Source: Prevotellaceae bacterium
Lineage (GTDB): Bacteria; Bacteroidota; Bacteroidia; Bacteroidales; Paludibacteraceae
Direction: 5' to 3'
NCBI GenBank assembly: GCA_031255055.1
Contig: JAIRTG010000101.1
Location: 1 to 15,646 of the forward strand
DNA length: 15,646 nt
Shown: positions 7,907 through 14,762 of the stretch, one piece after another
Layout of the letters: each line of letters opens with the position of its first letter
Numbering within the stretch: position 1 is the first letter of the stretch
Program-made: the position numbers and the translations under genes
The notes under the pieces: model-generated
Seen by the model: the letters and a program-made list of their open reading frames with translations, nothing else
Told to the model about the DNA's origin: nothing
Databases searched by the model: none

Positions 7907-8650
7907 TTATTCTGCGATGTCCAATAGTTTGACGTAGAAGATCAGTGTGGAGGATGCGGGTATTTTGTCTCCTGCGGCTCTGTCTCCGTAGCCGAGTTGT
8001 GAGGGGATATAGAATTTGAATTCCGAACCGATGGGCATGAGTTGCAGGCCTTCCGTCCATCCGCGTATGACTTGGTTCAGGCCGAATGAAATCGGTTCGC
8101 CTCTTTCGAGGGAGCTGTCGAATACCGTTCCGTCAATCAGGCTTCCTTCGTAGTCGACAGTTACGACGCTGTTGGATGTTGGTTTTTGGCCGTCGCCCAG
8201 GGTGATGATTTCGTATTGCAGTCCGGTTTCTGTGACGGTCACTTCGGGCCTTTTCGCGTTTTGTCCTAAAAAGTCCGCGTTTTCTGATTTCCGACGTTCG
8301 TTTTGTTTTTCCGCCGCGGCTGTCATCTGTAGTTCAAAAAAATGACCGGCGTCGTTCAGGGTGAAAAAGGTGTTTAGGGTGTCTTTTTTCAGCGTTTTTT
8401 GAAATTCGTCGAGAAAGAGGTCGATGTTGATGTTTTCTTCCGGTAGTGATTCAATGTAATGTAGCAGATCGTTTCCGATCAGTTTGCCCAGGGCAAGGCT
8501 TACACTGTCGGTTGTTGAGCGAATAGCCGGTGCGGTGTGCTGCCTGTTTTTTTGCTGTTTTTTACTGTTTTGTGCGTTTGTAGTCGGCAAAGAAAGCGCT
8601 ATGAGTAATAACATAACGAATAAGCGGGTTTTTTTCATGTTGTTTTTCAT
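7907..8650 (-). CDS. Secreted FKBP-type peptidyl-prolyl cis-trans isomerase
   Basis: 247 residues, probably a periplasmic folding catalyst for proline-containing exported proteins. The signal peptide runs to about residue 26 (LLLIALSLPTTNA|Q). Residues about 45-130 are a short FKBP N-terminal region. Residues about 137-245 are a complete FKBP domain with all pocket residues visible: Tyr167 (VDYEG), Phe177-Asp178 (TVFDSS), Trp198 (IRGWTEGLQLM), Tyr221 (LGYG) and IPASSTLIFYVKLL. This matches the FkpA/Mip-type family. First gene of a three-gene operon. The start at 8650 is kept, but Met5 (8638) begins an equally good signal peptide. A Bacteroidetes-type promoter lies about 130 bp upstream. Confidence 0.92.
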   Translation of the reverse strand: MKNNMKKTRLFVMLLLIALSLPTTNAQNSKKQQKNRQHTAPAIRSTTDSVSLALGKLIGNDLLHYIESLPEENINIDLFLDEFQKTLKKDTLNTFFTLNDAGHFFELQMTAAAEKQNERRKSENADFLGQNAKRPEVTVTETGLQYEIITLGDGQKPTSNSVVTVDYEGSLIDGTVFDSSLERGEPISFGLNQVIRGWTEGLQLMPIGSEFKFYIPSQLGYGDRAAGDKIPASSTLIFYVKLLDIAE

Positions 8651-8778
8651 TTGTTTTTTTGTGTCTATGACGTTGTTGATGTGGTTAAAAACGGGTTTTA
8701 ATCACGCCTGATTTGTTTGTTTCCTGTTGTATTTTCGGACAATACCTGACGGTTTTGCCAATTTTGTTCTCACTGTCG

Positions 8779-8786
8779 CAAAGGTA
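8779..8786 (-). promoter_or_regulatory. Promoter -7 box of the FKBP operon
   Basis: On the minus strand this reads TACCTTTG followed by CG, matching the Bacteroidetes -7 consensus TAnnTTTG. No TTG sits at the ideal -33 spacing (only a GTTA near it). It predicts a leader of about 120 nt before the first FKBP gene. Confidence 0.65.
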
Positions 8787-8916
8787 AATTTAATAAATCG
8801 AATGTAACGCATTTTGATGGCAGATAATTCAAAATCTTCGTGAAATAGTAGAGGTATTGTAATTTGTATTATGTTACGGATGCAATTGGCTAACTATTTT
8901 ATCGTGTTATTTTTTG

Positions 8917-8924
8917 TACATTTG
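8917..8924 (+). promoter_or_regulatory. Promoter -7 box of ahcY
   Basis: TACATTTG followed by CG, the Bacteroidetes -7 form, 34 bp before the chosen ahcY start. No good -33 TTG was found. It argues that the in-frame ATG at 8871, upstream of the box, is not the real start. Together with the FKBP box it makes 8651-8957 a divergent promoter region with no gene of its own. Confidence 0.65.
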
Positions 8925-8957
8925 CGCCGTTATTCTAACAAAATAAATTTTATAGCT

Positions 8958-10376
8958 ATGCAAGAAAGACTTTTTTCAAACCTTCCCTTTAAAATTGCGG
9001 ATGGTTCTCTGTCGGATTTCGGCAGAAAAGAAATTGAATTGGCCGAGAAAGAAATGCCGGGATTGATGGCATTGCGTCGGAAATATGAGGGCGACAGGCC
9101 TTTGAAAGGCGCTCGTATAACGGGTTCGCTGCATCTGACTGTTCAGACTGCCGTTTTGATAGAAACGCTTGTTGATCTGGGGGCCGAAGTGCGCTGGTGC
9201 AGTTGTAATATCTATTCGACGCAAGACCATGCCGCCGCGGCCGTTGCTGCGGCTGGCGTACCTGTTTTTGCTTGGAAGGGGGAAACGCTGGCCGAGTATT
9301 GGTGGTGTACGTTGCAGGCGTTGACTTTTGATAATCAGCAGGGGCCGAATGTGATTGTGGACGACGGAGGGGATGCTACGCTGATGATTCATCTGGGTGC
9401 GGATATGGAAAAGAATGTGGAGGGTACGGACAAGGCCGGGGTAGGCGAGGATGAGCGCGAATTGTATGCAATACTGAAAAGTGTGCGGAAAGAGAATGGC
9501 CGGTTCTGGCAGAATATGATTCCCGCAATACGCGGGGTATCCGAAGAAACGACCACAGGGGTACATCGTCTGTACCGGATGATGGAAGAAAGGAAGTTGT
9601 TGTTTCCGGCGTTTAATGTGAATGATTCGGTTACGAAATCGAAGTTTGATAACTTGTATGGCTGTCGGGAGTCTTTGGCCGATGGCATAAAGCGTGCAAC
9701 GGACATCATGTTGGCCGGAAAAGTGGTGGTGGTCTGCGGATATGGCGATGTGGGAAAGGGTTGTGCACGCTCGATGAAGGCTTACGGCGCCCGTGTGATG
9801 ATTACCGAAATAGACCCGATTTGTGCTTTGCAGGCGGCAATGGAGGGCTATCAGGTGACCACTGTTGAAGAGGCGTTGGACGAAGGGAATATTTATGTGA
9901 CAACTACCGGAAACAGGGATATTATCAGAATTGAACATCTGGAGAAAATGAAGGATGGGGCTATTGTTTGTAATATCGGTCATTTCGATAATGAAATACA
10001 GGTGGATAAGCTGAAAAATTATTCGGGTATCAAGCATGTGAACATCAAACCGCAAGTGGACAGATATATTTTCCCCGCAGGAAATAGTATCCTGCTGTTG
10101 GCCGACGGACGACTGGTTAACCTGGGTTGCGCTACGGGACATCCGTCTTTTGTGATGAGTAACTCGTTTACAAATCAGGTGTTGGCGCAGATTGAATTGT
10201 TTACCCAAAAGTATGAAATCGGCGTTTACCGCCTGCCGAAGCACCTGGATGAGGAGGTAGCCCGACTGCACCTGGAATTGTTGGGCGTAAAATTGACCGA
10301 ACTTACTCCCGAACAGGCCGACTATATTGGTGTGAATCCGAACGGACCTTACAAGCCCGAACATTATAGGTATTAG
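8958..10376 (+). CDS. ahcY: Adenosylhomocysteinase (S-adenosyl-L-homocysteine hydrolase)
   Basis: 472 residues, the normal length for bacterial enzymes. It splits S-adenosylhomocysteine into adenosine and homocysteine in the cytosol, removing the by-product of methyl transfer. Visible landmarks are GSLHLTVQTAVLIETL, CNIYSTQDHAAAA, DDGGDATLMIH, the NAD-binding loop CGYGDVGKGCARSMKAYGA, and the C-terminal GPYKPEHYRY that carries the NAD-contacting Lys and Tyr. The start at 8958 (MQERLFSNLPFKIAD) is preferred over the ATG at 8871, because the 29 extra residues are not family-like and overlap the promoter box. It faces away from the FKBP operon and converges on the methylase module. Confidence 0.97.
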   Translation: MQERLFSNLPFKIADGSLSDFGRKEIELAEKEMPGLMALRRKYEGDRPLKGARITGSLHLTVQTAVLIETLVDLGAEVRWCSCNIYSTQDHAAAAVAAAGVPVFAWKGETLAEYWWCTLQALTFDNQQGPNVIVDDGGDATLMIHLGADMEKNVEGTDKAGVGEDERELYAILKSVRKENGRFWQNMIPAIRGVSEETTTGVHRLYRMMEERKLLFPAFNVNDSVTKSKFDNLYGCRESLADGIKRATDIMLAGKVVVVCGYGDVGKGCARSMKAYGARVMITEIDPICALQAAMEGYQVTTVEEALDEGNIYVTTTGNRDIIRIEHLEKMKDGAIVCNIGHFDNEIQVDKLKNYSGIKHVNIKPQVDRYIFPAGNSILLLADGRLVNLGCATGHPSFVMSNSFTNQVLAQIELFTQKYEIGVYRLPKHLDEEVARLHLELLGVKLTELTPEQADYIGVNPNGPYKPEHYRY

Positions 10377-10580
10377 AAATCGGGGATAGGGAAATAAATT
10401 ACCCGTTCAAATTGTTTCGGCGCGGCGTTGCCACACGGCGCCCCAATTCAAAAGACAGATGTGCCATAGTTCAGATAAACATACCATTGTTTTCGGCAAC
10501 CGGCATGTCTGTTTCATTTCACAACAAAAATCACATCTGCCAACGCTGAAAACCCGTGCGGCTTGCCTTTGAATTCAAAG
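10377..10580. other. Intergenic stretch between convergent ahcY and the methylase module
   Basis: Holds direct repeat copy A (10417-10443), an 8-bp inverted pair CAGATGTG (10456-10463) / CACATCTG (10532-10539), and the 14-bp palindrome CTTTGAATTCAAAG (10567-10580). The latter touches the stop of the small downstream gene. No open frame of useful length is supported. Confidence 0.6.
10417..10443. repeat. 27-bp direct repeat, copy A, at the end of the methylase module
   Basis: Matches copy B at 11995-12021 with one mismatch; the shared core is GCGGCGTTGCC followed by ACACGGCGCCC. Here the GGCGC/GCGCC parts and flanking AATTG/CAATT can also fold into a hairpin, so a role in ending ahcY transcription is possible. 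Confidence 0.85.
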
Positions 10581-10838
10581 TCAACTTGTAAATATGTACT
10601 CATTCAATAGTTTGTGAGACTTTTCGACATCGTTTGAAAGTAAATCGAACAATACCTGAAAATTTTCGCGCTGTTTTTTTGTGCTGATTTCGTATCCCGA
10701 AAAATTCAAAAATCCTTTCACCAATTCTACTCTTATGATGGATTTAAGTTTCAACCACAATAGACCGGTTCGATCATTGCCGAACTCCTTCAAAAGCTCG
10801 TTTCTGTGCAGATTATCCCAATATTTAAAGTCTTTCAT
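10581..10838 (-). CDS. Small hypothetical protein downstream of the DNA methylase
   Basis: 85 residues (MKDFKYWDNLHRNELLKEFG ... LLNEYIFTS), charged, with no signal peptide and no membrane segment. I do not recognise the family. Its ATG lies 14 bp inside the end of the methylase frame, so the two are probably co-transcribed and translationally coupled. Low GC and codon use resemble the methylase and differ from ahcY, which supports arrival as part of the same module. It could be a remnant of, or partner in, a restriction-modification system, but nothing seen proves this. Confidence 0.55.
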   Translation of the reverse strand: MKDFKYWDNLHRNELLKEFGNDRTGLLWLKLKSIIRVELVKGFLNFSGYEISTKKQRENFQVLFDLLSNDVEKSHKLLNEYIFTS

Positions 10839-11664
10839 GTGCCGATTCTTTACAGGTAGTTGATGCCGAATACGTTTTTAGGGGCGAACAAACAAATAAA
10901 ATCTCTTTACTTCCGGCTACACTTCCTTTTCCGCCTCTTCCGTTTTGATAAGTCTTGTACTCCACTCTCACATTGCGGTATTTTGAAATCATTTTTTCAA
11001 ATGTTTGAATGTCCGGATAACTGCGGTTATTGTAGCTAATCAGCCAATAAGGAATATCATTTGACAGCTCGAACAGCTTCTCAAAAGAATTTATTGCTTC
11101 ACTCTTCTTATCAAACCCGCTATGACGTTGCGGCTCATATCGCTTTATCCCGTTGATAAACTTTTTATCTCTCCAATATTCGGTATACGTTTCGAGCAGA
11201 TGATAAAATCCCTGGTAATCAGCGTGACTGTTGCAGTATGGAGGGTCAAAGTAAACTAAATCAATATTTGACAGATTCGGCAATAAATCAATAATGTTTT
11301 CATTGAAGCTTCGGTTAGATTGTCCGTTGTCAAATATCGCATTGTTGTACTTGGGCAAAAGTTCTATAAATAGATCTTTAATTGGTTGAATCAAACTGCG
11401 ATTCCGTTTTATTCTTTCGGGGTCATTCGCGTAAACTAAGGCTTGAGTATGTCCGAAATGTCCCATTGTTATTTTTCGCGTTAAGCTGCGATTCATGATT
11501 GCCAATGCGAGAGCTTGTTTGTACGGATTATTCAGCAGTAATACATTAGCCCTGAAATTATCAATAAAAACCGCCTCTTCTCTTTCAAAGAAAATACCGG
11601 TAAAAACATCCTCCATCAGCGTGAACATTTTTTTTTGAGGAGACTGTTGAAATAAAACAGCCAA
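10825..11664 (-). CDS. D12-class DNA adenine methylase, C-terminal part (frameshifted)
   Basis: An open frame of 279 codons. The family-like part starts at the Met of MFTLMEDVFTGIFF, just after the A9 tract; the first 12 residues are out-of-frame readthrough. Catalytic motif IV is present as YFDPPYCNSHADYQ (DPPY at residues 140-143). Also conserved-looking are MGHFGHTQALVY, GIKRYEPQRHSGFDKK, WLISYNNRSYPDI and GRGGKGSVAGSKEILF. Known for the family: transfers a methyl group from SAM to adenine N6 in DNA. Joined to the N-terminal part by adding one base it gives 369 residues, a normal size. As it stands this part lacks the SAM-binding motif and should be inactive unless slippage restores the frame. 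Confidence 0.85.
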   Translation of the reverse strand: MAVLFQQSPQKKMFTLMEDVFTGIFFEREEAVFIDNFRANVLLLNNPYKQALALAIMNRSLTRKITMGHFGHTQALVYANDPERIKRNRSLIQPIKDLFIELLPKYNNAIFDNGQSNRSFNENIIDLLPNLSNIDLVYFDPPYCNSHADYQGFYHLLETYTEYWRDKKFINGIKRYEPQRHSGFDKKSEAINSFEKLFELSNDIPYWLISYNNRSYPDIQTFEKMISKYRNVRVEYKTYQNGRGGKGSVAGSKEILFVCSPLKTYSASTTCKESAHERL

Positions 11665-11933
11665 ATCTTCGGATCTATTCTTTGAGAATTATTTTCGATA
11701 AGAGCCTGTCCTATTTTATTGTTGAAGCTTAGAAAATCATTTGTACAGATTTTCAATCCTAACTGTTTGAAGAGAAAACTTACAGATTGAGAGTCGGCAA
11801 AAGCATCGAGTACCGAAGTTACATTTTCGGGAATAAACTGATTAATCCATGACAAATGAGTGTGTTTTGCTCCTAAATACTGTGGTTCGGGAAACTGATG
11901 ATCAAAAAATTTATATTCCTCAAAAAGAATCAC
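11616..11933 (-). CDS. D12-class DNA adenine methylase, N-terminal part (frameshifted)
   Basis: 105 codons. Residues 18-30 (PQYLGAKHTHLSW) match the start of D12 methylases, and residues 41-70 hold the SAM-binding motif I region (VLDAFADSQSVSFLFK ... NDF). The family usually has Gly where this protein has Asp47 (FADS versus FAGS), a possible second lesion. After 102 residues the frame leaves the homology at AAAAAAAAA, adds CSR and stops. The next part continues in the -1 frame. A good promoter lies just upstream. Confidence 0.85.
   Translation of the reverse strand: MILFEEYKFFDHQFPEPQYLGAKHTHLSWINQFIPENVTSVLDAFADSQSVSFLFKQLGLKICTNDFLSFNNKIGQALIENNSQRIDPKIWLFYFNSLLKKKCSR
11628..11636 (-). other. 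A9 homopolymer at the methylase frameshift
   Basis: Nine T on the plus strand, nine A in the coding strand, preceded by CTC and followed by TGTTC. Reading ten A, or slipping -1 in translation, joins the two frames as ...SLLKKK-MFTLMED.... It could be a true mutation, a phase-variable tract, a site of transcriptional slippage, or a sequencing error. Confidence 0.8.
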
Positions 11934-11956
11934 TTATCATTTGGACAATTACATTG

Positions 11957-11987
11957 CAAATCTACGGATTTTCTCTTAAAAACACAA
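11957..11987 (-). promoter_or_regulatory. Promoter of the DNA methylase module
   Basis: On the minus strand TTG (11987-11985), then exactly 20 nt, then TAGATTTG (11964-11957). This fits the Bacteroidetes consensus TTG-(19-21)-TAnnTTTG in both boxes and spacing, and is the best promoter in the window. The expected transcript starts about 17 nt before the methylase ATG. Confidence 0.8.
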
Positions 11988-11994
11988 TTCTTCG

Positions 11995-12021
11995 TCGGTG
12001 CGGCGTTGCCACACGGCGCCC
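11995..12021. repeat. 27-bp direct repeat, copy B, at the start of the methylase module
   Basis: One-mismatch match to 10417-10443, same orientation, 1,578 bp apart. It ends three bases before the stop codon of the MetH activation protein gene and lies just upstream of the methylase promoter. Confidence 0.85.
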
Positions 12022-12024
12022 AGA

Positions 12025-12999
12025 TCAGAAGTCGGATTTTATATTTCCGACGAGCCATTTTCGCATTTCCTCCGCTGTCCTGTGACGGCGGAGGGCATAG
12101 TTATTTAATTGTTCATCATCAATTTTTCCCACCATAAAGTATTTTGATGCCGGATGCGCAAAATACAACCCACACACAGACGCATTGGGATACATGGCAC
12201 CATTTTCCGTCAACCGTATGCCGATTTTCCGAAAGTCGACAACGGCGTCCAAGTCGAAAATGACCGACTGGTCGGGTAGCGACGGATAGCCAACCGCAGG
12301 ACGAATGCCCTGATACCGCGCCTTCAGTATTCGAGACACGTCCGGCGCTTCATCGGGAACATAACCCCAATATTTTGTACGCACCTGATAATGCAGGTAT
12401 TCCGCACTTGCTTCCGCCAGACGGTCGGCAAGCGTTTTCGCCAAAATAGCACGATAGGTGTTACCTTCCGACTCGTAAATTTCCGCCAATTTTTCAGCAC
12501 CATGCACCGTCGTTGCAAAAATGCCGATATAGTCATTTGTCGGCGACAGGAAGTCGGACAGCGCATAGCAATATCCATCGAGCGAAGGCGTTTGCTGCCT
12601 TAATGTGGGGATGGTAACGACCCGCTCACCTGTGTCGATAATAATATCATCATTTTCGGAACGGGCATCATAAATGGCCAGCACAGCGTTGACGGTGATA
12701 CAATGTTCGTTCAAAAACGTCCGCAATTCGGCTTGCGCATCCCGATAGAGCATCAGCGCCTCTTCGGCTTTGTCGCGTTCGGCTTTGTCGAACGTCATCA
12801 ACCACGACGTTTTACACGACCCACAATCACAGACGGATGCTATCCCCGGATAGTTCCCGCCCAAACGCCATGCGCGAAAAAAGAACTTCCGGTTGATAAA
12901 CGGTACAATATTCCGGAGGTCAATATCCATCAACTCCGTGAATCCTTTTTTATTCGGTTTTATCGGTATATATGACATATTTTTCATATTGAAATTCAA
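12025..12999 (-). CDS. Stand-alone methionine synthase (MetH) activation-domain protein
   Basis: 324 residues matching the C-terminal reactivation domain of B12-dependent methionine synthase, which binds SAM and helps remethylate oxidised cobalamin. Seen: RAWRLGG (42-48), AEASAEYLHYQVRTKYWGY (195-213), RPAVGYPSLPDQ (233-244; the usual form is RPAPGYPxxPDH, so His is Gln here) and YFAHPASKYFMVGKI (279-293). No homocysteine-, folate- or cobalamin-binding domain is attached, so it must act on a separate MetH. Met5 (12987) or Met8 (12978) could be the true start; no clear ribosome site decides. It lies 48 bp after the ZIP transporter gene on the same strand, a likely operon. Confidence 0.88.
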   Translation of the reverse strand: MNFNMKNMSYIPIKPNKKGFTELMDIDLRNIVPFINRKFFFRAWRLGGNYPGIASVCDCGSCKTSWLMTFDKAERDKAEEALMLYRDAQAELRTFLNEHCITVNAVLAIYDARSENDDIIIDTGERVVTIPTLRQQTPSLDGYCYALSDFLSPTNDYIGIFATTVHGAEKLAEIYESEGNTYRAILAKTLADRLAEASAEYLHYQVRTKYWGYVPDEAPDVSRILKARYQGIRPAVGYPSLPDQSVIFDLDAVVDFRKIGIRLTENGAMYPNASVCGLYFAHPASKYFMVGKIDDEQLNNYALRRHRTAEEMRKWLVGNIKSDF

Positions 13000-13047
13000 T
13001 TTTACGATCGATAAGGCTCATGACACAATCATCCCATACGGGGGAGA

Positions 13048-13854
13048 TTACAGCACCAGCAAACTGACGGCCATGACTGCCATCCCCGCCACAAACCCCG
13101 CAATGGCATGATGATGCTTTCCGTATTTCTCGGCTGCTGGAATCAGTTCATCGACAGAAATAAAAACCATAATCCCCGCAACGCCTGCCATGACCAAACC
13201 GAGCGAAAAAGACGTCAGGAAAGGCAGGAGAATCAGATAACCGATAATACCGCCGACAGGTTCGGCCATCCCCGATGAGAACGAAAGCCAAAATGCCTGC
13301 CTGCGATTGCCTGTGGCGTAATAAACGGGCACCGAAACCGCAATCCCTTCGGGGATATTATGAATGGCAATAGCCACCGCAATCGGCAACGCCAGTGACG
13401 GATCGACATATGCGGTCGTAAAAGTGGCAATACCTTCCGGAAAGTTATGTATACCGATAGCCAACGCCATCAAAATGCCCGTTCTTTTCAATTCTTTTGT
13501 CATGGATTTTTTTTGCGGCACCTGCCGCATCTCCTCCACCAGGTGCGCTTCGTGAGGATTTTCACCCGAAGGTATCAGCATATCGATTAGAAAAATGAAC
13601 GCGATACCGACAAAAAATGCGAGTACGACACTCAATTCCGGCTGTTCCGCGGCGCTCTGTCGGGCGAGTTCGACGGCCGAAGGAAAAAGTTCGACAAAAG
13701 ACACATAAACCATCACACCTGCCGAAAAACCTAAAGCGGTAGAAAGAAAAGCCGTATTTGTCCTTTTTGCAAAAAAAGCGATAGCGCTTCCTATACCGGT
13801 ACTCAATCCCGCAAAAAGAGTGACGGTTAGTGCAAAGAAAAAATTAGTTACCAT
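13048..13854 (-). CDS. ZIP-family zinc (divalent metal) transporter, ZupT-like
   Basis: 268 residues from the ATG at 13854, a usual ZupT length; the frame stays open for 39 codons upstream, but that part holds the promoter box and is not family-like. About eight hydrophobic segments are visible. The two metal-site helices carry the ZIP signatures HNFPEGIATF (136-145) and HNIPEGIAVS (165-174), with GMAEPVGG (195-202) after them. A cytosolic loop near residues 95-122 contains HEAH. Known role: uptake of zinc and sometimes other divalent metals across the inner membrane. Co-transcription with the MetH activation gene makes sense because MetH binds homocysteine through zinc (inference). Confidence 0.92.
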   Translation of the reverse strand: MVTNFFFALTVTLFAGLSTGIGSAIAFFAKRTNTAFLSTALGFSAGVMVYVSFVELFPSAVELARQSAAEQPELSVVLAFFVGIAFIFLIDMLIPSGENPHEAHLVEEMRQVPQKKSMTKELKRTGILMALAIGIHNFPEGIATFTTAYVDPSLALPIAVAIAIHNIPEGIAVSVPVYYATGNRRQAFWLSFSSGMAEPVGGIIGYLILLPFLTSFSLGLVMAGVAGIMVFISVDELIPAAEKYGKHHHAIAGFVAGMAVMAVSLLVL

Positions 13855-13908
13855 TTGTGTATTGTATTTAAATTCAGTCTTTTTAAGAAAAATCCATCGG
13901 TAAAAACG

Positions 13909-13916
13909 CAAAAGTA
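13909..13916 (-). promoter_or_regulatory. Promoter -7 box of the ZIP transporter / MetH activation operon
   Basis: Minus strand reads TACTTTTG followed by CG. It predicts a leader of about 50 nt before the ATG at 13854. No -33 TTG at ideal spacing. Confidence 0.6.
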
Positions 13917-13929
13917 TACGAATTTGTTG

Positions 13930-13937
13930 TATTTTTG
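13930..13937 (+). promoter_or_regulatory. Promoter -7 box of the nitroreductase-family gene
   Basis: TATTTTTG followed by GCG, 32 bp before the ATG at 13970. It lies only 13 bp from the oppositely directed ZIP box, so the two genes share a compact divergent promoter and may be co-regulated or compete. Confidence 0.55.
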
Positions 13938-13969
13938 GCGGGAATAATTTTAAAAAATAATTTACAATC

Positions 13970-14662
13970 ATGAAACATCATTTTTTTATTCTCTCGAGCT
14001 TATTGTTCCTTATGACATCCTGCCAGCAACCGGCAAAAACACAGGAAGAAACAACTAAAGTAGAAAAAACATTTACCGAGATGGATTTAACAACGTTTGA
14101 AACAATTAAATTGACGGCTCCCGCAGTCGAAAGCGGACAACCATTGCTCACCGCCATGCAAAACAGGAAGAGCGATCGCGAATTTTCGGATAAAAATCTC
14201 TCATTGGAACACTTGTCCGAAATTCTTTGGGCGGCAAACGGCATCAACAGAGCCGGAGAAAACAAACGCACAGTACCTTCGGCGATGGCAATATACCCGC
14301 TGGATACGTATGTATTTTTAGCCAACGGCGTCTACAAGTACATCCCCGAAACGCACGAATTGACCCCTGTTGTAGCAGGCGACCATCGTGCTTTGTCCGG
14401 CCTACAGCCCTTTGTTGAAACAGCTCCGCTGAACCTGGTTTTCATCGCAGACTACCACAAGTATAGCAGAGTGCCGGCCGAAAGACGCATCTATCTGGCC
14501 GCGCTCGACGCAGGACACTGCGCCCAAAACGTGTATTTGTATTGCGCATCGGAAGGACTGAAATCCGTTGTCCGCGCCGGCGCCCAAGAACAAGCCGTAC
14601 TTGAACTGCTCGGTCTGGATGAAAATTATCAGTTCGTCGTAGCCCAAACGGTTGGGTATTGA
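13970..14662 (+). CDS. Nitroreductase / SagB-family lipoprotein
   Basis: 230 residues. The first 18 form a lipoprotein signal (LLFLMTSC, lipidated Cys18). Residues about 57-228 match the FMN-dependent nitroreductase fold of the SagB type: NRKSDREFSDKNLSLEHLSE (65-84, with the FMN-phosphate Arg/Ser region), LWAANGINR (86-94), RTVPSA (100-105), DAGHCAQNVYL (180-190) and GLKSV (196-200). Such enzymes use flavin to reduce or oxidise small substrates; the substrate here is unknown. Most members are cytosolic, so lipid anchoring in the envelope is notable, though lipoprotein nitroreductases are known in Bacteroidetes. Transcribed alone, ending in a clear terminator. Confidence 0.88.
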   Translation: MKHHFFILSSLLFLMTSCQQPAKTQEETTKVEKTFTEMDLTTFETIKLTAPAVESGQPLLTAMQNRKSDREFSDKNLSLEHLSEILWAANGINRAGENKRTVPSAMAIYPLDTYVFLANGVYKYIPETHELTPVVAGDHRALSGLQPFVETAPLNLVFIADYHKYSRVPAERRIYLAALDAGHCAQNVYLYCASEGLKSVVRAGAQEQAVLELLGLDENYQFVVAQTVGY

Positions 14663-14676
14663 CCGGCAGATATATA

Positions 14677-14707
14677 AAAGAGAGCGGGATTTTCCGCTCT
14701 TTTTTTT
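14677..14707 (+). terminator. Rho-independent terminator of the nitroreductase-family gene
   Basis: AGAGCGG (14681-14687) pairs with CCGCTCT (14694-14700) around loop GATTTT, then seven T; an AAAA run before the stem can extend it. It starts 15-20 bases after the stop codon. Confidence 0.88.
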
Positions 14708-14762
14708 GTATACCACGCATGACCACCGGATTCGACGGTGCAAGCTTCCTTAAAGAAAGAGA

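Noticed and set aside
8871..8957. 29-codon N-terminal extension of ahcY
   Set aside because: Not like the family, contains the promoter -7 box, and the ATG at 8958 gives the standard N-terminus.
8976..10364. Minus-strand frame of 462 codons opposite ahcY
   Set aside because: The ahcY frame is unmistakable from end to end; the antisense frame is a by-product of its codon use.
10437..10560. Possible remnant coding sequence on the minus strand downstream of the small gene
   Set aside because: Short stretches can be read in several frames but each is closed by stops and none has a start; treated as repeat or remnant DNA.
13855..13971. 39-codon N-terminal extension of the ZIP transporter
   Set aside because: It covers both divergent promoter boxes and would overlap the nitroreductase start; MVTNFFFAL at 13854 is the usual ZIP beginning.
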